Assembly (NCBI RefSeq): GCF_028583725.1
Contig: NZ_CP110680.1
Span: 3,906,001 to 3,970,000 of the forward strand
Origin: Cellulomonas fimi
GTDB taxonomy: Bacteria; Actinomycetota; Actinomycetes; Actinomycetales; Cellulomonadaceae
DNA: 64,000 nt
Reading direction: 5' to 3'
Positions 1 to 8,662 of the stretch are shown here, piece by piece (within the stretch, counting starts at the first letter, position 1; the number at the start of each line of letters is the position of its first letter). The notes under the pieces were generated by a model, which was given only the letters and a program-made list of their open reading frames with translations, did not search any database and was not told where the DNA came from. Position numbers and translations under genes: made by a program.

Positions 1-285
1 CGGGACCTCCTCGACGTCGGACCCGCCCGGGACGGCCTGCGCGACGCGGTGCGCCTTGTAGGACGGGATCGCCTCGACGCGGAACGCCGGGCGCCAGTCG
101 TCGTCCCAGCACGCGACCAACCGCGTCGGCCGCCGGTCCTGCACGAGCCGCGCGATCATGTCGAGCAGCCCACGCACCGCGTTGACGGGCGTCCCGTCGG
201 GCGCCTTGACCGAGTCGGGCACCCCGAAGAACGCGCGGAAGTACAGCGAGGCGGAGTCGAGCAGCAGCAGCCGTCCGTTGGTCAT
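1..285 (-). CDS. 5'-3' exonuclease (FEN-like), N-terminal part
   Basis: Only the first 95 residues are present; the gene runs off the left edge. The protein opens [20 protein letters not shown], matching the N-terminal nuclease domain of bacterial 5'-3' exonucleases, which are related to the DNA polymerase I 5' nuclease. The Asp of LLLLDSAS is the usual first metal ligand, and the later stretch [12 protein letters not shown] is typical of the family's DNA-binding region. These enzymes trim 5' flaps during repair or Okazaki fragment processing. The ATG start is supported by a TAGCGT box 6 nt upstream, suggesting a leaderless message. Whether this is a stand-alone exonuclease, as is common in actinobacteria, or the start of a longer protein cannot be seen. 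Confidence 0.85.
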   Translation of the reverse strand, partial: MTNGRLLLLDSASLYFRAFFGVPDSVKAPDGTPVNAVRGLLDMIARLVQDRRPTRLVACWDDDWRPAFRVEAIPSYKAHRVAQAVPGGSDVEEVP

Positions 286-291
286 GCCCGG

Positions 292-297
292 ACGCTA
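292..297 (-). promoter_or_regulatory. -10 box, likely leaderless promoter of the exonuclease gene
   Basis: TAGCGT on the minus strand lies 6 nt before the ATG at 285. The TANNNT-N6-7-start layout is the established signature of leaderless transcripts in actinobacteria. No Shine-Dalgarno sequence is present. Confidence 0.5.
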
Positions 298-339
298 CCG
301 GCGCCCGCCCACGCACCGCGCCAGGACCGGGCCCGCCCG

Positions 340-984
340 TCAGCCGCCGAGGTACCGCAGGATCGCCAGCACGCGGCGGTTGTAGGCGGACCCGGCGACC
401 AGGCCGAGCTTGTCGAAGATCGCGTTCGCGTGCTTCTCCACGGCCGACGTCGACAGGTGCAGCGTGCGGGCGACGCCCGCGTTCGTCCGGCCCTCGGCCA
501 TCGCCGCGAGCACGTCGCGCTCACGGCCGGTCAGGGCGGCCAGCGGGTCGGTTCGCGTCGTGTCCCGCAGCAGCTGGCGGACGACCTCGGGGTCGACGAC
601 GAGCCCGCCGGCCCGCACACGCTCGACCGCGTCGAGGAACTCGTCGACGGCCATCACGCGGTCCTTGAGCAGGTACCCGACCGCACGCGCGTCGTCGCCC
701 ATCAGCCGCGTCGTGTACTCGCGCTCCACGTACTGCGACAGCACGACGATCCCGACGTCGGGCCACCGCCGCCGGATCTCGACCGCGGCGCGCACGCCCT
801 CGTCGGTGTGGGTCGGGGGCATCCGCACGTCGATCACCACGACGTCGGGCCGCTCGGCGGCGAGGCGGGCGAGCAGCTGGTCGGCGTCCGGGTACGCGGC
901 GACGACGTCGTGCCCCTCGTCCACGAGCAGCGCGCGCACGCCCTCGCGCAGGAGCGTCGAGTCCTCGGCCAGCATCAGGCGCAC
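340..984 (-). CDS. NarL/FixJ-family response regulator
   Basis: 214 aa. The N-terminal receiver domain (residues 1-120) has the acidic pocket AED (6-8), the phospho-acceptor Asp52 in VVIDVRMPP and a Lys in YLLKDRV. The C-terminal LuxR-type helix-turn-helix reads LTGRERDVLAAMAEGRTNAG, followed by STSAVEKHANAIFDKLGL. It should bind DNA when phosphorylated by the kinase immediately upstream (975-2165). The genes overlap: the GTG start at 984 lies 10 nt inside the kinase gene. GTG is preferred over the ATG at 975 because VRLMLAED completes the usual first beta strand. The target genes are unknown. Confidence 0.93.
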   Translation of the reverse strand: MRLMLAEDSTLLREGVRALLVDEGHDVVAAYPDADQLLARLAAERPDVVVIDVRMPPTHTDEGVRAAVEIRRRWPDVGIVVLSQYVEREYTTRLMGDDARAVGYLLKDRVMAVDEFLDAVERVRAGGLVVDPEVVRQLLRDTTRTDPLAALTGRERDVLAAMAEGRTNAGVARTLHLSTSAVEKHANAIFDKLGLVAGSAYNRRVLAILRYLGG

Positions 985-2165
985 GGGACCACCGCCTCGA
1001 CCCGGGTCGGGCCGCCCGGAGGGCTGTCGACGGTCAGGCGGCCGCCGGCCGACGCGACCCGCCCGACCAGCCCCGCGATGCCGTGCCCGCTGCGGGCGTC
1101 GGCGCCGCCGACCCCGTCGTCGGTCACGACGACCGTCACCCGCTCGTCGGGTCCGTCGCCCGTCACGTCGACCGCGATCTGCGCTCGGGTCGCGCCCGCG
1201 TGCCGGGTGACGTTCGTCAGCGCCTCCGCGACGACGTAGTAGACCGTGGTCTCGACGTGCCCGGGGAGCCGGCGGGGACGGTCCCACCGCACGGTCGTCG
1301 GCGGGTCGGTGCGCTCCGCGAGCTCGTGCAGGACGGGTGCGAGCCCGCGCGTGTCGAGCGACGAGGGCCGCACCCGCCACGCGACGTCGCGCAGGTCCGC
1401 CAGCAGGTGCTCGGCCTCCGCGGCGGCGCGGTCGAGCAGCTCGTGGGTCCGCGTGCCGGGCTCCGCGGCGCGGCGCGCACGACCGACGAGCAGCCCGACG
1501 GCCACCGCGCGCTGCTGCACGCCGTCGTGCAGGTCGCGCTCGATCCGCGCGCGCTCGGCGTCGAGCGCGGCGAGCAGCTCGGCGCGGCTCAGCGTGAGCT
1601 CGGCGACCTGACGCGTGAGGCGTTCGGTGCGGTCGCCGGCGAGCCAGCGGTCCGCCGCGGCGCGGTCCAGCACGCCGACGCCCGCGAGCCCCATGAGGTC
1701 GAGGTACAGGAGGACCGCACCGAGCGGGACGAAGACGAGCATCGTCGACGTGGTCACCTGCCCCGCCGCGAGCGGGTCCGACACCGTGACGCGGACGTCG
1801 AACAGCCACGACAGCAGGCCGACGACCGCCGCGTACACGCCGAACGCCAGCAGCCCGAGCACCGCGGTCCCCACGACGCCGACGCCGACACGGGCCGCGA
1901 GGAAGGCGGTCGCCCGCCCGAGCGGGACCGGGACCGCGTCGTCCGTCCACCCGTGCCACCGCACGAGGCGGCGCCGGTGCGCATCGACCAGCCGGGTCAC
2001 CGCCCCGGCGACGGTGCGCGAGCGTCCCGCGACCACGGCGGCGGCGGAGACGAGCAGGTCCAGCGGCCAGACGACCGTGCCGACCGCGGCCCCGACGAGC
2101 AGCTGCGACGGGCCCGGACGTCCGCGCGTCGAGGGCATCGCGGACGTCGTCACCCGCGTCAGCAT
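975..2165 (-). CDS. two-component sensor histidine kinase (HisKA_3 type)
   Basis: 396 aa. The N-terminal half has about four hydrophobic segments (for example VGVVGTAVLGLLAFGVYAAV). A dimerisation and phospho-acceptor helix follows, with ERDLHDGVQQR near residue 215; the His in DLHDG is the predicted phosphorylation site. The C-terminal HATPase region has an N box (EALTNVTRHA) and a G box (DDGVGGADARSGHGIAGL). It should sense an envelope signal and phosphorylate the overlapping response regulator. No clear Shine-Dalgarno precedes the first ATG; an in-frame ATG 9 codons in (MPSTRGR) is an alternative start. The signal is not apparent. Confidence 0.9.
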   Translation of the reverse strand: MLTRVTTSAMPSTRGRPGPSQLLVGAAVGTVVWPLDLLVSAAAVVAGRSRTVAGAVTRLVDAHRRRLVRWHGWTDDAVPVPLGRATAFLAARVGVGVVGTAVLGLLAFGVYAAVVGLLSWLFDVRVTVSDPLAAGQVTTSTMLVFVPLGAVLLYLDLMGLAGVGVLDRAAADRWLAGDRTERLTRQVAELTLSRAELLAALDAERARIERDLHDGVQQRAVAVGLLVGRARRAAEPGTRTHELLDRAAAEAEHLLADLRDVAWRVRPSSLDTRGLAPVLHELAERTDPPTTVRWDRPRRLPGHVETTVYYVVAEALTNVTRHAGATRAQIAVDVTGDGPDERVTVVVTDDGVGGADARSGHGIAGLVGRVASAGGRLTVDSPPGGPTRVEAVVPCA

Positions 2166-2271
2166 AGGAGCCGGGCCGGCGGCTGCGGGATGCGGGAAAC
2201 CGCACCGTCGCGTGCGGTCGACCGCGGCCGTCGGGCGGGGAACCGCCGGGTCACGGCGGGTGCGTGGTTCC

Positions 2272-2277
2272 TAGCGT
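2272..2277 (+). promoter_or_regulatory. -10 box, likely leaderless promoter of the DedA gene
   Basis: TAGCGT lies 7 nt before the ATG at 2285. It fits the leaderless layout, and the box is identical to the one in front of the LigD-like gene at 20361. Confidence 0.55.
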
Positions 2278-2284
2278 CGTGGCC

Positions 2285-2935
2285 ATGTTCGACGACATCC
2301 TCGCGCCCGTCACGGACGGCGCCGTCAGCCTCATGGAGTCCCTCGGCGCGCCCGGTGCGGGCCTCGCCATCGCCGCCGAGAACCTCTTCCCGCCGTTGCC
2401 CAGCGAGCTGATCCTCCCGCTCGCGGGCTTCACCGCCTCGCAGGGCGACCTCGTCCTGTGGCACGTCCTGGTCTGGACGACGACCGGCTCGCTGGTCGGC
2501 GCGCTCGTGCTGTACGCGCTCGGGGCGTGGCTCGGGCGCGCGCGGCTGCTGCGCGTCGCGGACCGGCTCCCGCTCGTGGACGTCACCGACGTGCACGCCG
2601 CCGAGTCGTGGTTCGCCCGGCACGGTCACCGGGCGGTCCTGCTGGGGCGGCTCGTGCCGATCGTGCGCAGCCTCGTGTCCGTGCCCGCGGGCGTCGAGCG
2701 CATGCCCCTGGCCAGGTTCGTCGTGCTGACGACGGTCGGCAGCGCGGTGTGGAACACGGCGCTGGTCCTCGCCGGGTACCTGCTCGGCGAGCAGTGGCAC
2801 CGCGTCGAGGACGGCGTCGGCGTGCTCCAGAGGCTCGTCGTGCTGGCCGTGGTCGCCGGCCTCCTCGTCTGGCTCGTCCGCCGGCTCGCGGCGCGGTCGC
2901 GCGGCGACCGACCGCGGGAGGGCGCGGGGTGGTAG
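2285..2935 (+). CDS. DedA-family (SNARE-associated) membrane protein
   Basis: 216 aa integral membrane protein. The early motif ENLFPPLPSELILPLAGF is the hallmark of DedA proteins (E near the start, then the PPxPSE re-entrant loop). A later block (GHRAVLLGRLVPIVRSLVSV) contains the conserved GRxxPxxRS motif. Family members are linked to flipping of undecaprenyl phosphate or phospholipids and to membrane homeostasis. The ATG at 2285 is chosen because it follows a TAGCGT box by 7 nt; an in-frame GTG at 2264 has no support. It is divergent from the kinase gene, which starts 120 nt away. Its substrate here is not evident. Confidence 0.92.
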   Translation: MFDDILAPVTDGAVSLMESLGAPGAGLAIAAENLFPPLPSELILPLAGFTASQGDLVLWHVLVWTTTGSLVGALVLYALGAWLGRARLLRVADRLPLVDVTDVHAAESWFARHGHRAVLLGRLVPIVRSLVSVPAGVERMPLARFVVLTTVGSAVWNTALVLAGYLLGEQWHRVEDGVGVLQRLVVLAVVAGLLVWLVRRLAARSRGDRPREGAGW

Positions 2936-2969
2936 AGGTCGGAGCCGGGACGTGCGAGGGGGGACGGCG

Positions 2970-3404
2970 ATGACGTGGCACCTGGGCGACGGGGTGGTCG
3001 AGCTTCCCGACGGGCGCCGCGTGCGCGGGCGCGGCCTGCGCTCGGCACCGCCCGCCGGGGCCGAGCCCGAGCTCGGCGTCTACCTGACGGCCGCTCCCCC
3101 GCCGGAGCAGGCGTGGGAGTCGCGCTGGGTCGCGTGGCCCGACTTCTGGCTGCCGCGCTCGACGGCCGACGCGGTCGCGGTGCTCCGCGAGGCCCACGAG
3201 CGCGCCGCCGCCGCACGGGTCGAGATCGCGTGCGACGGGGGCACCGGCCGGACCGGGACGGCGCTCGCGCTGCTCGCGGTGCTCGGCGGCGTGGCCCCGG
3301 AGGACGCGGTCGCGTTCGTTCGCAGCCGCTACCGGCGGCGTGCCGTCGAGACGCCCTGGCAGGCGCGGTGGGTCCGTCGCACCGGGCACCTGCTGCGCGG
3401 GTGA
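2970..3404 (+). CDS. tyrosine-phosphatase-like protein
   Basis: 144 aa. The P-loop CDGGTGRTG (Cys88, Arg94) matches the CX5R(T/S) active site of cysteine-dependent phosphatases. The arrangement resembles small dual-specificity or atypical phosphatases, in which an upstream Asp acts as the general acid; PDFWLP (about residue 60) may carry it. A strong Shine-Dalgarno (GAGGGGG, 2956-2963) supports the ATG at 2970 rather than the GTG at 2952. It follows the DedA gene by 34 nt and may be co-transcribed with it. The substrate is unknown, and the family assignment rests mainly on the P-loop. Confidence 0.75.
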   Translation: MTWHLGDGVVELPDGRRVRGRGLRSAPPAGAEPELGVYLTAAPPPEQAWESRWVAWPDFWLPRSTADAVAVLREAHERAAAARVEIACDGGTGRTGTALALLAVLGGVAPEDAVAFVRSRYRRRAVETPWQARWVRRTGHLLRG

Positions 3405-3425
3405 GCGGTCCCGCGCGCGGGGACG

Positions 3426-4019
3426 TCAGGTCGTGGTGGCGGCCGGGGCGCGCGGCGGGAGGCCGAGCTGCTTGCGGAACAGGCGGCGCTGGACGACCCA
3501 GCCCGCGGCGGCGAGCGCGACCCACGCGACCACCATGACCACCTGCTCGGCGCCCTCGTCGGGGTGGCGCAGCAGCCCGAAGACGGACGGCCACATCAGC
3601 GCGAGACCGCTCAGCGTGAGGCTCGCGCCCGCGAGCACGGTGAGCCACAGCAGCGCGCGGCGGTGGTACTTCTCGGCGAGCGTCGCGGACGCGATCGCTA
3701 CGGACAGGACGAGGACGCCGCCGAGGACGACGCTGGTCCCGGACGACCCGAGCGCCGACCACAGCTTCGCGCCGATGACGGCACCCGCGGCGAGGCCGAC
3801 GACGAACGTCGCGAAGCGGAAGACGAGCGACACCACGAGCCACAGCACGACCGCGACCCCGGCGGCGACGAGCAGCGCCGTCCCGGTGGAGGCACCCGTC
3901 GCGTCGGCCACGAAGTAGCCGAGCCCGAAGCCGGACGCGAGCAGCGCCAGGTTCACGGACCGGATCCCGAAGAAGCAGAGCAGCACCCCGACCGCCAGGA
4001 CGACCAGTCCTGTGCCCAT
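3426..4019 (-). CDS. DUF4203 / TMEM198-like membrane protein
   Basis: 197 aa with about seven hydrophobic segments and small-residue-rich helices (GLVVLAVGVLLCFFGIRSVN at the start, then VVGLAAGAVIGAKLWSAL). The overall pattern fits DUF4203 proteins, which have no established enzymatic role. The tail is short, basic and Ala/Pro-rich. The start is supported by GAGGGGG seven bases upstream. It converges with the phosphatase-like gene, ending 21 nt from it. Confidence 0.7.
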   Translation of the reverse strand: MGTGLVVLAVGVLLCFFGIRSVNLALLASGFGLGYFVADATGASTGTALLVAAGVAVVLWLVVSLVFRFATFVVGLAAGAVIGAKLWSALGSSGTSVVLGGVLVLSVAIASATLAEKYHRRALLWLTVLAGASLTLSGLALMWPSVFGLLRHPDEGAEQVVMVVAWVALAAAGWVVQRRLFRKQLGLPPRAPAATTT

Positions 4020-4106
4020 CGCGCACCCCCTCGCGTCGTCCCCAGGCTAGCGAGCGACGCCTGCGGCGCACCCTCCTCCACGGGTGAGACCAGGGTGCGC
4101 AGGAGG

Positions 4107-5138
4107 TCAGGCGCTGGAGCGCACGACGAGCGACGTCGGCAGGGTGATCGCGGCGGGCGCCTCGCCCTCGACGACCTCGAGCAGGAGGCGGACCATCTCG
4201 GACGCGATGCGCTCGAACGGCTGCCGCATCGTGGTCAGCGGCGGGTCGACGGTCGCGGCGAGGCCCGAGTCGTCGAACCCGCCGACGGCGACGTCGCCGG
4301 GCACGGAGCGGTCCGCCTCGCGCAGCACCTGGATCGCGCCCGCGGCCATGAGGTCGGACGCGACGAACACCGCGTCGAGGTCGGGGCGCCGCTCCAGGAG
4401 CTCGCGCATGCCGGCGGCGCCGCTCTCGCGCGAGTAGTCGCCGTGCGCGACGAGCGTCTCGTCGAACGCGTCGCCCAGCTCGGTGCGGTACCCCTCGAGC
4501 CGCATCTTGCCGCCGGGCGTGTCCAGCGGGCCGGTGATCGTCGCGACGCGGGAGCGGCCCTGGTCGAGCAGGTGACGCGTCATGCGCCGCCCACCACCGA
4601 GGTCGTCGGCCGCGACGTACCCGAGCTGGCCCTCGAACCCGAGCGGGATGCCGCAGGCGATCGTGGGGATGCCCTGGCGGACGAGCTCGGCGAGGACCGG
4701 GCTGCCGGCGTGCGACGAGATGAGCAGGACGCCGTCGACGTGCCCGGCGCCGACGTAGGACAGGACCTGGCTCTGCTCCTCGGGCGTGCCGGCGACCATG
4801 AGCAGCAACGGCATCGACCGGCCGGCGAGCGCCTGCGCGGCGCCGCGCAGCAGGATCGAGAACGTGGGGTCCTCGAACAGCAGGTGCTGCGGCTCGGTGA
4901 GCAGGAACGCGACCGAGTTGGACCGCCCGGTGACGAGCGACCGCGCGTGCTGGTTCATCGAGTAGCCGGTGGTGCGGATGGCCTCCTCGACGGCGGCGAG
5001 CGCCTCGGGCGACACCCAGTGCCCGCCGTTGATGACGCGGGACACGGTCCCGCGGGACACGCCGGCGGCCGCCGCGACGTCGCGGATCGTGGGGCGTCGG
5101 CGCGGCACGGGCGCGGCGGCGTCGGTCGTCGTGTCCAT
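4107..5138 (-). CDS. LacI-family transcriptional regulator (CebR-like)
   Basis: 343 aa. An N-terminal LacI helix-turn-helix (TIRDVAAAAGVSRGTVSRVI, residues 17-36) and hinge helix are followed by a periplasmic-binding-protein-like sugar domain ending in the usual DDSGLAATVDPPLTTMRQPF block (about residue 300). It is the last gene of the sugar ABC transporter cluster, 31 nt after the permease gene, so it probably represses the cluster and is released by a sugar. The 14-bp sites at 8542, 8612 and 8663 have the geometry of LacI operators and are its likely targets. The ATG at 5138 is preferred to an in-frame start at 5165 because it places the HTH at the usual distance from the N-terminus. Confidence 0.9.
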   Translation of the reverse strand: MDTTTDAAAPVPRRRPTIRDVAAAAGVSRGTVSRVINGGHWVSPEALAAVEEAIRTTGYSMNQHARSLVTGRSNSVAFLLTEPQHLLFEDPTFSILLRGAAQALAGRSMPLLLMVAGTPEEQSQVLSYVGAGHVDGVLLISSHAGSPVLAELVRQGIPTIACGIPLGFEGQLGYVAADDLGGGRRMTRHLLDQGRSRVATITGPLDTPGGKMRLEGYRTELGDAFDETLVAHGDYSRESGAAGMRELLERRPDLDAVFVASDLMAAGAIQVLREADRSVPGDVAVGGFDDSGLAATVDPPLTTMRQPFERIASEMVRLLLEVVEGEAPAAITLPTSLVVRSSA

Positions 5139-5169
5139 CGGACGGAACTCTATGCGTCGCACCACGTCG

Positions 5170-6069
5170 TCAGGCCTTCACCGAGCCGGCGGCGAGGTCG
5201 ACCTTCCAGTACCGCTGCAGCGTGAGGAACAGCAGGGCGAGCGGGATGATCGACAGCAGCGCGCCGGTGATGACGGACGTGTACATCGCGGGCTGCGACG
5301 CCCCCTGGTTGAGCAGGCCGTTGAGGCCGACCGTGATCGGGTAGAGCCGGTCGTTGCCGAGCATGATGTACGGCAGCATGAAGTTGTTCCAGATGCCGAC
5401 GAACTGGAACAGGAACACGGTGACCAGCCCGGGGCCCATGAGCGGCACGGCGATGCGGGAGAACGTGTGCCACTCGCTCGCGCCGTCGGTGCGCGCGGCC
5501 TCCAGCAGCTCGTCGGGCACGGACGCCCCGGCGTAGATGCGGCACAGGTAGATCCCGTACGGGCTGATGAGGCTGGGCAGCAGCACCGACCAGTAGGTGT
5601 TGGTGAGGTTGACCTCGGCGAGCAGCAGGTACTGCGGCACGGCGAGGACCACGCCCGGGACCAGGACGCCCGCGAGGATGAGGTTGAAGACGAGCTTCTT
5701 GCCGTGGAACGCGTACTTGGCGAGCGCGTACCCGGCCATCGCCGACACGATCACGGACAGCCCGGCGCCGACGCCGGCGTACAGCGCGGTGTTGGCCATC
5801 CAGCGCCAGTACAGGCCGTCGCGGTACGCGGAGAGGTCCGCGATGTTGTCGAACAGGTGCGTCGAGGGCAGGAACGTGAACGTCGAGAACAGCTCGGCGG
5901 CCGACTTCGACGACGCGACGAGCACCCACGCGACGGGCATGAGGCAGTAGAGGGCGCCGACGAGCAGCACGACGGTGCCGAGGACGGACGGGCGGACCTT
6001 GCGCTCGGGCCGCAGGGCCGGCGCCGGCGCCGCTGCCGTCGAGCGCTGCGAGGCGAAGGTCGTCGTCAT
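5170..6069 (-). CDS. carbohydrate ABC transporter permease (MalG/CebG-like)
   Basis: 299 aa, about six membrane helices. The EAA loop that contacts the ATPase reads EAARTDGASEWHTFSRIAVP near residue 200. A long cytoplasmic N-terminus precedes the first helix, as in MalG-type subunits. The ATG overlaps the stop of the partner permease by 4 nt (ATGA), so the two are translationally coupled. No ATPase gene lies in the cluster; CUT1 systems of actinobacteria commonly share a separate MsiK-type ATPase, and that is inferred here. Confidence 0.93.
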   Translation of the reverse strand: MTTTFASQRSTAAAPAPALRPERKVRPSVLGTVVLLVGALYCLMPVAWVLVASSKSAAELFSTFTFLPSTHLFDNIADLSAYRDGLYWRWMANTALYAGVGAGLSVIVSAMAGYALAKYAFHGKKLVFNLILAGVLVPGVVLAVPQYLLLAEVNLTNTYWSVLLPSLISPYGIYLCRIYAGASVPDELLEAARTDGASEWHTFSRIAVPLMGPGLVTVFLFQFVGIWNNFMLPYIMLGNDRLYPITVGLNGLLNQGASQPAMYTSVITGALLSIIPLALLFLTLQRYWKVDLAAGSVKA

Positions 6070-7031
6070 CGGGACTCCTGGGAGAAGGCGCGGCCGTCCT
6101 GGACGATCCGCAGGAACAGGTAGGAGAACGCGAACGTCGCGAGCGCGATGACGACGGACGTGGCCGACGCCGCGTAGATGTCGCCGCGCGTGAACGCGTC
6201 GCGGTAGACCTTCATGAGCGGGCTCCACGTGGTGGAGATGGTGTTGCTCAGCGGCCGCAGCGTCATGGGCTCGGCGAACACCTGGAGCGTCGCGATCATC
6301 GAGAACAGGAACGTCAGGACGAGCGACGGCATGACGATCGGGATCTTGATCCGGACCGCGATCATCAGCTCGGACGCGCCGTCGAGGCGGGCGGCCTCGT
6401 AGAGGTCGGTGGGGATCGCCTTGAGGGCGGTGTAGATGATGATCATGTTGAAGCCGACGCCGCCCCACAGGCCGATGTTCGCGATCGCGAAGACGACGAG
6501 CCCGGGCGACATGACGTCGGGGACGTCCCAGCCGAGCTGGTCGAACACGTAGTAGAACGGGCTGACACGCGGCAGGTAGAGGAAGCCCCACAGCAGCGAC
6601 GCGATGACGGCGGGCACGGCGTAGGGCAGGAAGATCGAGATCCGCGAGAAGCTCGTGGCGCGCGTGCGGCGCGAGTCGAGGAGCAGCGCGAACAGCAGCG
6701 CGAGGCCGAGCATGGTCGGGACGAGCAGCAGGCCGTAGACGGCGACGCGGCCCACCGAGGCGATGAACTCGGGGTCGTCGAGCGCGCGCGTGTAGTTGGA
6801 GAACCCGGCCCACACCTGCTGGCGGGCGCCCGAGCCGAGACCGAGGCCCTTGACGATCTCGGTGCGGAAGCTGAGGTAGACGGCGTACCCGATGGGCAGC
6901 GCCAGGAACAGCGTGAAGAGCGTGAGGGCCGGCGCGAGGAAGGCGTACGGGGCCGCGGTGCGTCGGCGGGGCCGACGGCGCCGGGTCGGTCCGCTCGTCG
7001 CGGCCGCGCGGGGCGGGGCGAGGGTGGTCAC
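6066..7031 (-). CDS. carbohydrate ABC transporter permease (MalF/CebF-like)
   Basis: 321 aa. A basic, Arg-rich N-terminus is followed by about six helices and the EAA motif EAARLDGASELMIAVRIKIP (about residue 215). It forms the membrane channel with the downstream permease. It starts with GTG at 7031 behind GGAAGGACC. A strong hairpin (7114-7147) separates it from the binding-protein gene, which probably lowers permease expression relative to the binding protein. Confidence 0.93.
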   Translation of the reverse strand: MTTLAPPRAAATSGPTRRRRPRRRTAAPYAFLAPALTLFTLFLALPIGYAVYLSFRTEIVKGLGLGSGARQQVWAGFSNYTRALDDPEFIASVGRVAVYGLLLVPTMLGLALLFALLLDSRRTRATSFSRISIFLPYAVPAVIASLLWGFLYLPRVSPFYYVFDQLGWDVPDVMSPGLVVFAIANIGLWGGVGFNMIIIYTALKAIPTDLYEAARLDGASELMIAVRIKIPIVMPSLVLTFLFSMIATLQVFAEPMTLRPLSNTISTTWSPLMKVYRDAFTRGDIYAASATSVVIALATFAFSYLFLRIVQDGRAFSQESR

Positions 7032-7113
7032 GTGGGGGTCCTTCCGTGGACGCGCGTTCGCGACGGGGTCGCGGGGTTGCCGTGGCGCGGTGAGCGCCGG
7101 AGCGGGGTGACGG

Positions 7114-7147
7114 GCGGCCGCCCGGCGGAGGGGTGCCGGGCGGCCGC
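7114..7147 (-). terminator. intercistronic hairpin (attenuator or partial terminator)
   Basis: A perfect 13-bp inverted repeat (GCGGCCGCCCGGC with GCCGGGCGGCCGC, 8-nt loop) begins 5 nt after the stop of the binding-protein gene and ends before the permease gene. There is no T-run. Such hairpins commonly protect the upstream message or cause partial read-through, giving excess binding protein over permeases. Confidence 0.65.
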
Positions 7148-7152
7148 TCAGG

Positions 7153-8475
7153 TCACTCCGTGACGTTGAAGCCGGTGTTCTTCAGGTCGTCGAGCGTCGT
7201 GGCCTGCATGGCGGTCACGGCGTCGAGGAACATCGAGGCGCTCTTCGCCTCGGCGGCCTTGCCGAACTCGTCGTTGTACGCGGAGTACGCGACGTTGACG
7301 TTCGGGCCGTAGGTGAACGGCTGCACGCCCTTCGCGGTCTCGGCGGCCAGCGTGTAGAAGTCGGCCTGGTTGGAGAAGAACTCGGGCGGGCTGGCGAGCG
7401 CCTCGGCCTGGCTCGGGATGTCGGCCGGGTAGAGGCCGCCCTCCGAGACGAGCAGGTTGACGCCCTCCTGGCTGGCGTTGAGCCACGCGATGAACTTCGC
7501 GGCCTCGGCCTTGTGCTTCGACTGCGACGTCACCGAGGTGGCGGAGCCGCCCCAGTTGCCCGTGGCGGAGTCGCCCTCCTCCCACTGCGGCATGGGGGCC
7601 ATCTTCCACTTGCCCGCGGTGTCGGGGGCGTTCCCGGACAGGACGCCGGGCGCCCAGATCGCGGAGAGCCAGCCGACCTGCGAGCCGTCGTTGAGCGCGG
7701 CGTTCCACTCCGGGGTGTACATCGGCTTGTTGTCGATGACGCCCTTCTCGACGAGGCCGCCCCAGTACTCGGCGACCTTCTGCACGGGCGCGGACTCGAT
7801 GTCGACGCTCCACGCGTCGCCGTCGATGCCCCACCACGACGCACCGGCCTGCTGCGTGAGGCCCGTGAACCAGCCGGCGTCGTTCGCGGAGAACGTGCCG
7901 AGGTACTTCGACGGGTCCGCGGTGTGCAGCTGCTCGGCGACCTGGGCGTACTGCTCCCACGTCGTCGGGACGGCGAGGCCGTACTGCGCGAAGACGTCCT
8001 CGCGGTAGTAGAACTGCATCGGCCCAGAGTCCTGCGGGACGCCGTAGACCGCGTCGCTGCCGAGCGTGACGGACTGCCACGTGCCCTCGGCGAAACGCTC
8101 CGCGGTGCCGTCGGGCAGCACGTCGGCGATGTCGGCGAGCGCGTCCTCGGAGACGAGCGTCGGGATCTTCTGGTACTCGGTCTGGAACAGGTCGGGCGCG
8201 CCCGAGCCCGCCTGGATCGCGGTGAGCAGCTTGGTGACGGCCGGGTCACCGCCGTCCTGCTTGTTGACGGTGACCTGGATGTCGGGGTTGGCCTCGTTCC
8301 AGACCGCTGCCGCCTCCTCCATGCCGGGGGCCCATGTCCAGAAGGTCAGCTCGACCTTCCCGCCGGAGCCGTCGGCCGGGCCGTCGCTGTCGTCGCCGCC
8401 GCTGGAGCACGCAGTCGCGAGCAGCGCGGTCGCAGCAACCGCTGCTGCGACGCGGATACCTGTGTGCAGGCGCAT
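7153..8475 (-). CDS. extracellular sugar-binding lipoprotein of the ABC transporter
   Basis: 440 aa. The signal peptide has a lipobox ending LLATAC, so Cys23 should be lipidated. The mature part has features of CUT1 substrate-binding proteins, including a VELTFWTWAPG strand at the start and aromatic residues throughout. It delivers sugar to the two permeases encoded downstream. The position opposite a GH42 enzyme suggests galactosides or related beta-linked oligosaccharides. An excellent Shine-Dalgarno (AGGAGG, 6 nt before the ATG) fixes the start. The promoter with TTGACA and the operator over its -10 lie about 80-105 nt upstream. Confidence 0.93.
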   Translation of the reverse strand: MRLHTGIRVAAAVAATALLATACSSGGDDSDGPADGSGGKVELTFWTWAPGMEEAAAVWNEANPDIQVTVNKQDGGDPAVTKLLTAIQAGSGAPDLFQTEYQKIPTLVSEDALADIADVLPDGTAERFAEGTWQSVTLGSDAVYGVPQDSGPMQFYYREDVFAQYGLAVPTTWEQYAQVAEQLHTADPSKYLGTFSANDAGWFTGLTQQAGASWWGIDGDAWSVDIESAPVQKVAEYWGGLVEKGVIDNKPMYTPEWNAALNDGSQVGWLSAIWAPGVLSGNAPDTAGKWKMAPMPQWEEGDSATGNWGGSATSVTSQSKHKAEAAKFIAWLNASQEGVNLLVSEGGLYPADIPSQAEALASPPEFFSNQADFYTLAAETAKGVQPFTYGPNVNVAYSAYNDEFGKAAEAKSASMFLDAVTAMQATTLDDLKNTGFNVTE

Positions 8476-8541
8476 GTGACCTCCTCGTCAAGGGTCCGCC
8501 GCTGCGTCGCGACGGACTGGCGTCGTCTGTGACGCCGAGCC

Positions 8542-8555
8542 TGTGCGCGTTCACA
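8542..8555 (-). promoter_or_regulatory. candidate LacI-type operator over the transporter promoter
   Basis: TGTGCGCGTTCACA, an imperfect 14-bp palindrome with a central CG. It overlaps the likely -10 and start region of the binding-protein promoter. Its half-site TGTGAAC (minus strand) recurs in the site at 8612. Confidence 0.5.
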
Positions 8556-8582
8556 GTGAAGGACCGCCAGGAGGGTTGTCAA
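8553..8582 (-). promoter_or_regulatory. promoter of the sugar transporter operon
   Basis: On the minus strand a perfect -35 TTGACA (8577-8582) is followed after 18 nt by CACTGT (8553-8558) as a weak -10. The plus strand carries an overlapping TTGTCA (8576-8581) that could serve as the -35 of the divergent beta-galactosidase gene. Confidence 0.5.
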
Positions 8583-8611
8583 CCACCGTCACCCTGGTGT
8601 TATCTCTCCGT

Positions 8612-8625
8612 TGTGAACGGTCCCA
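8612..8625 (+). promoter_or_regulatory. candidate LacI-type operator 2
   Basis: TGTGAACGGTCCCA, 14 bp, nearly identical to the site at 8663. It fits the pattern TGNGANC|GGTCCCA with a central CG, like the known 14-bp CebR operator layout. It lies just after the TTATCT region that could be the -10 of the beta-galactosidase promoter. Confidence 0.55.
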
Positions 8626-8662
8626 GGCCGTCGGATGGCGGTTTCTGGGGCTGTGACCATTC

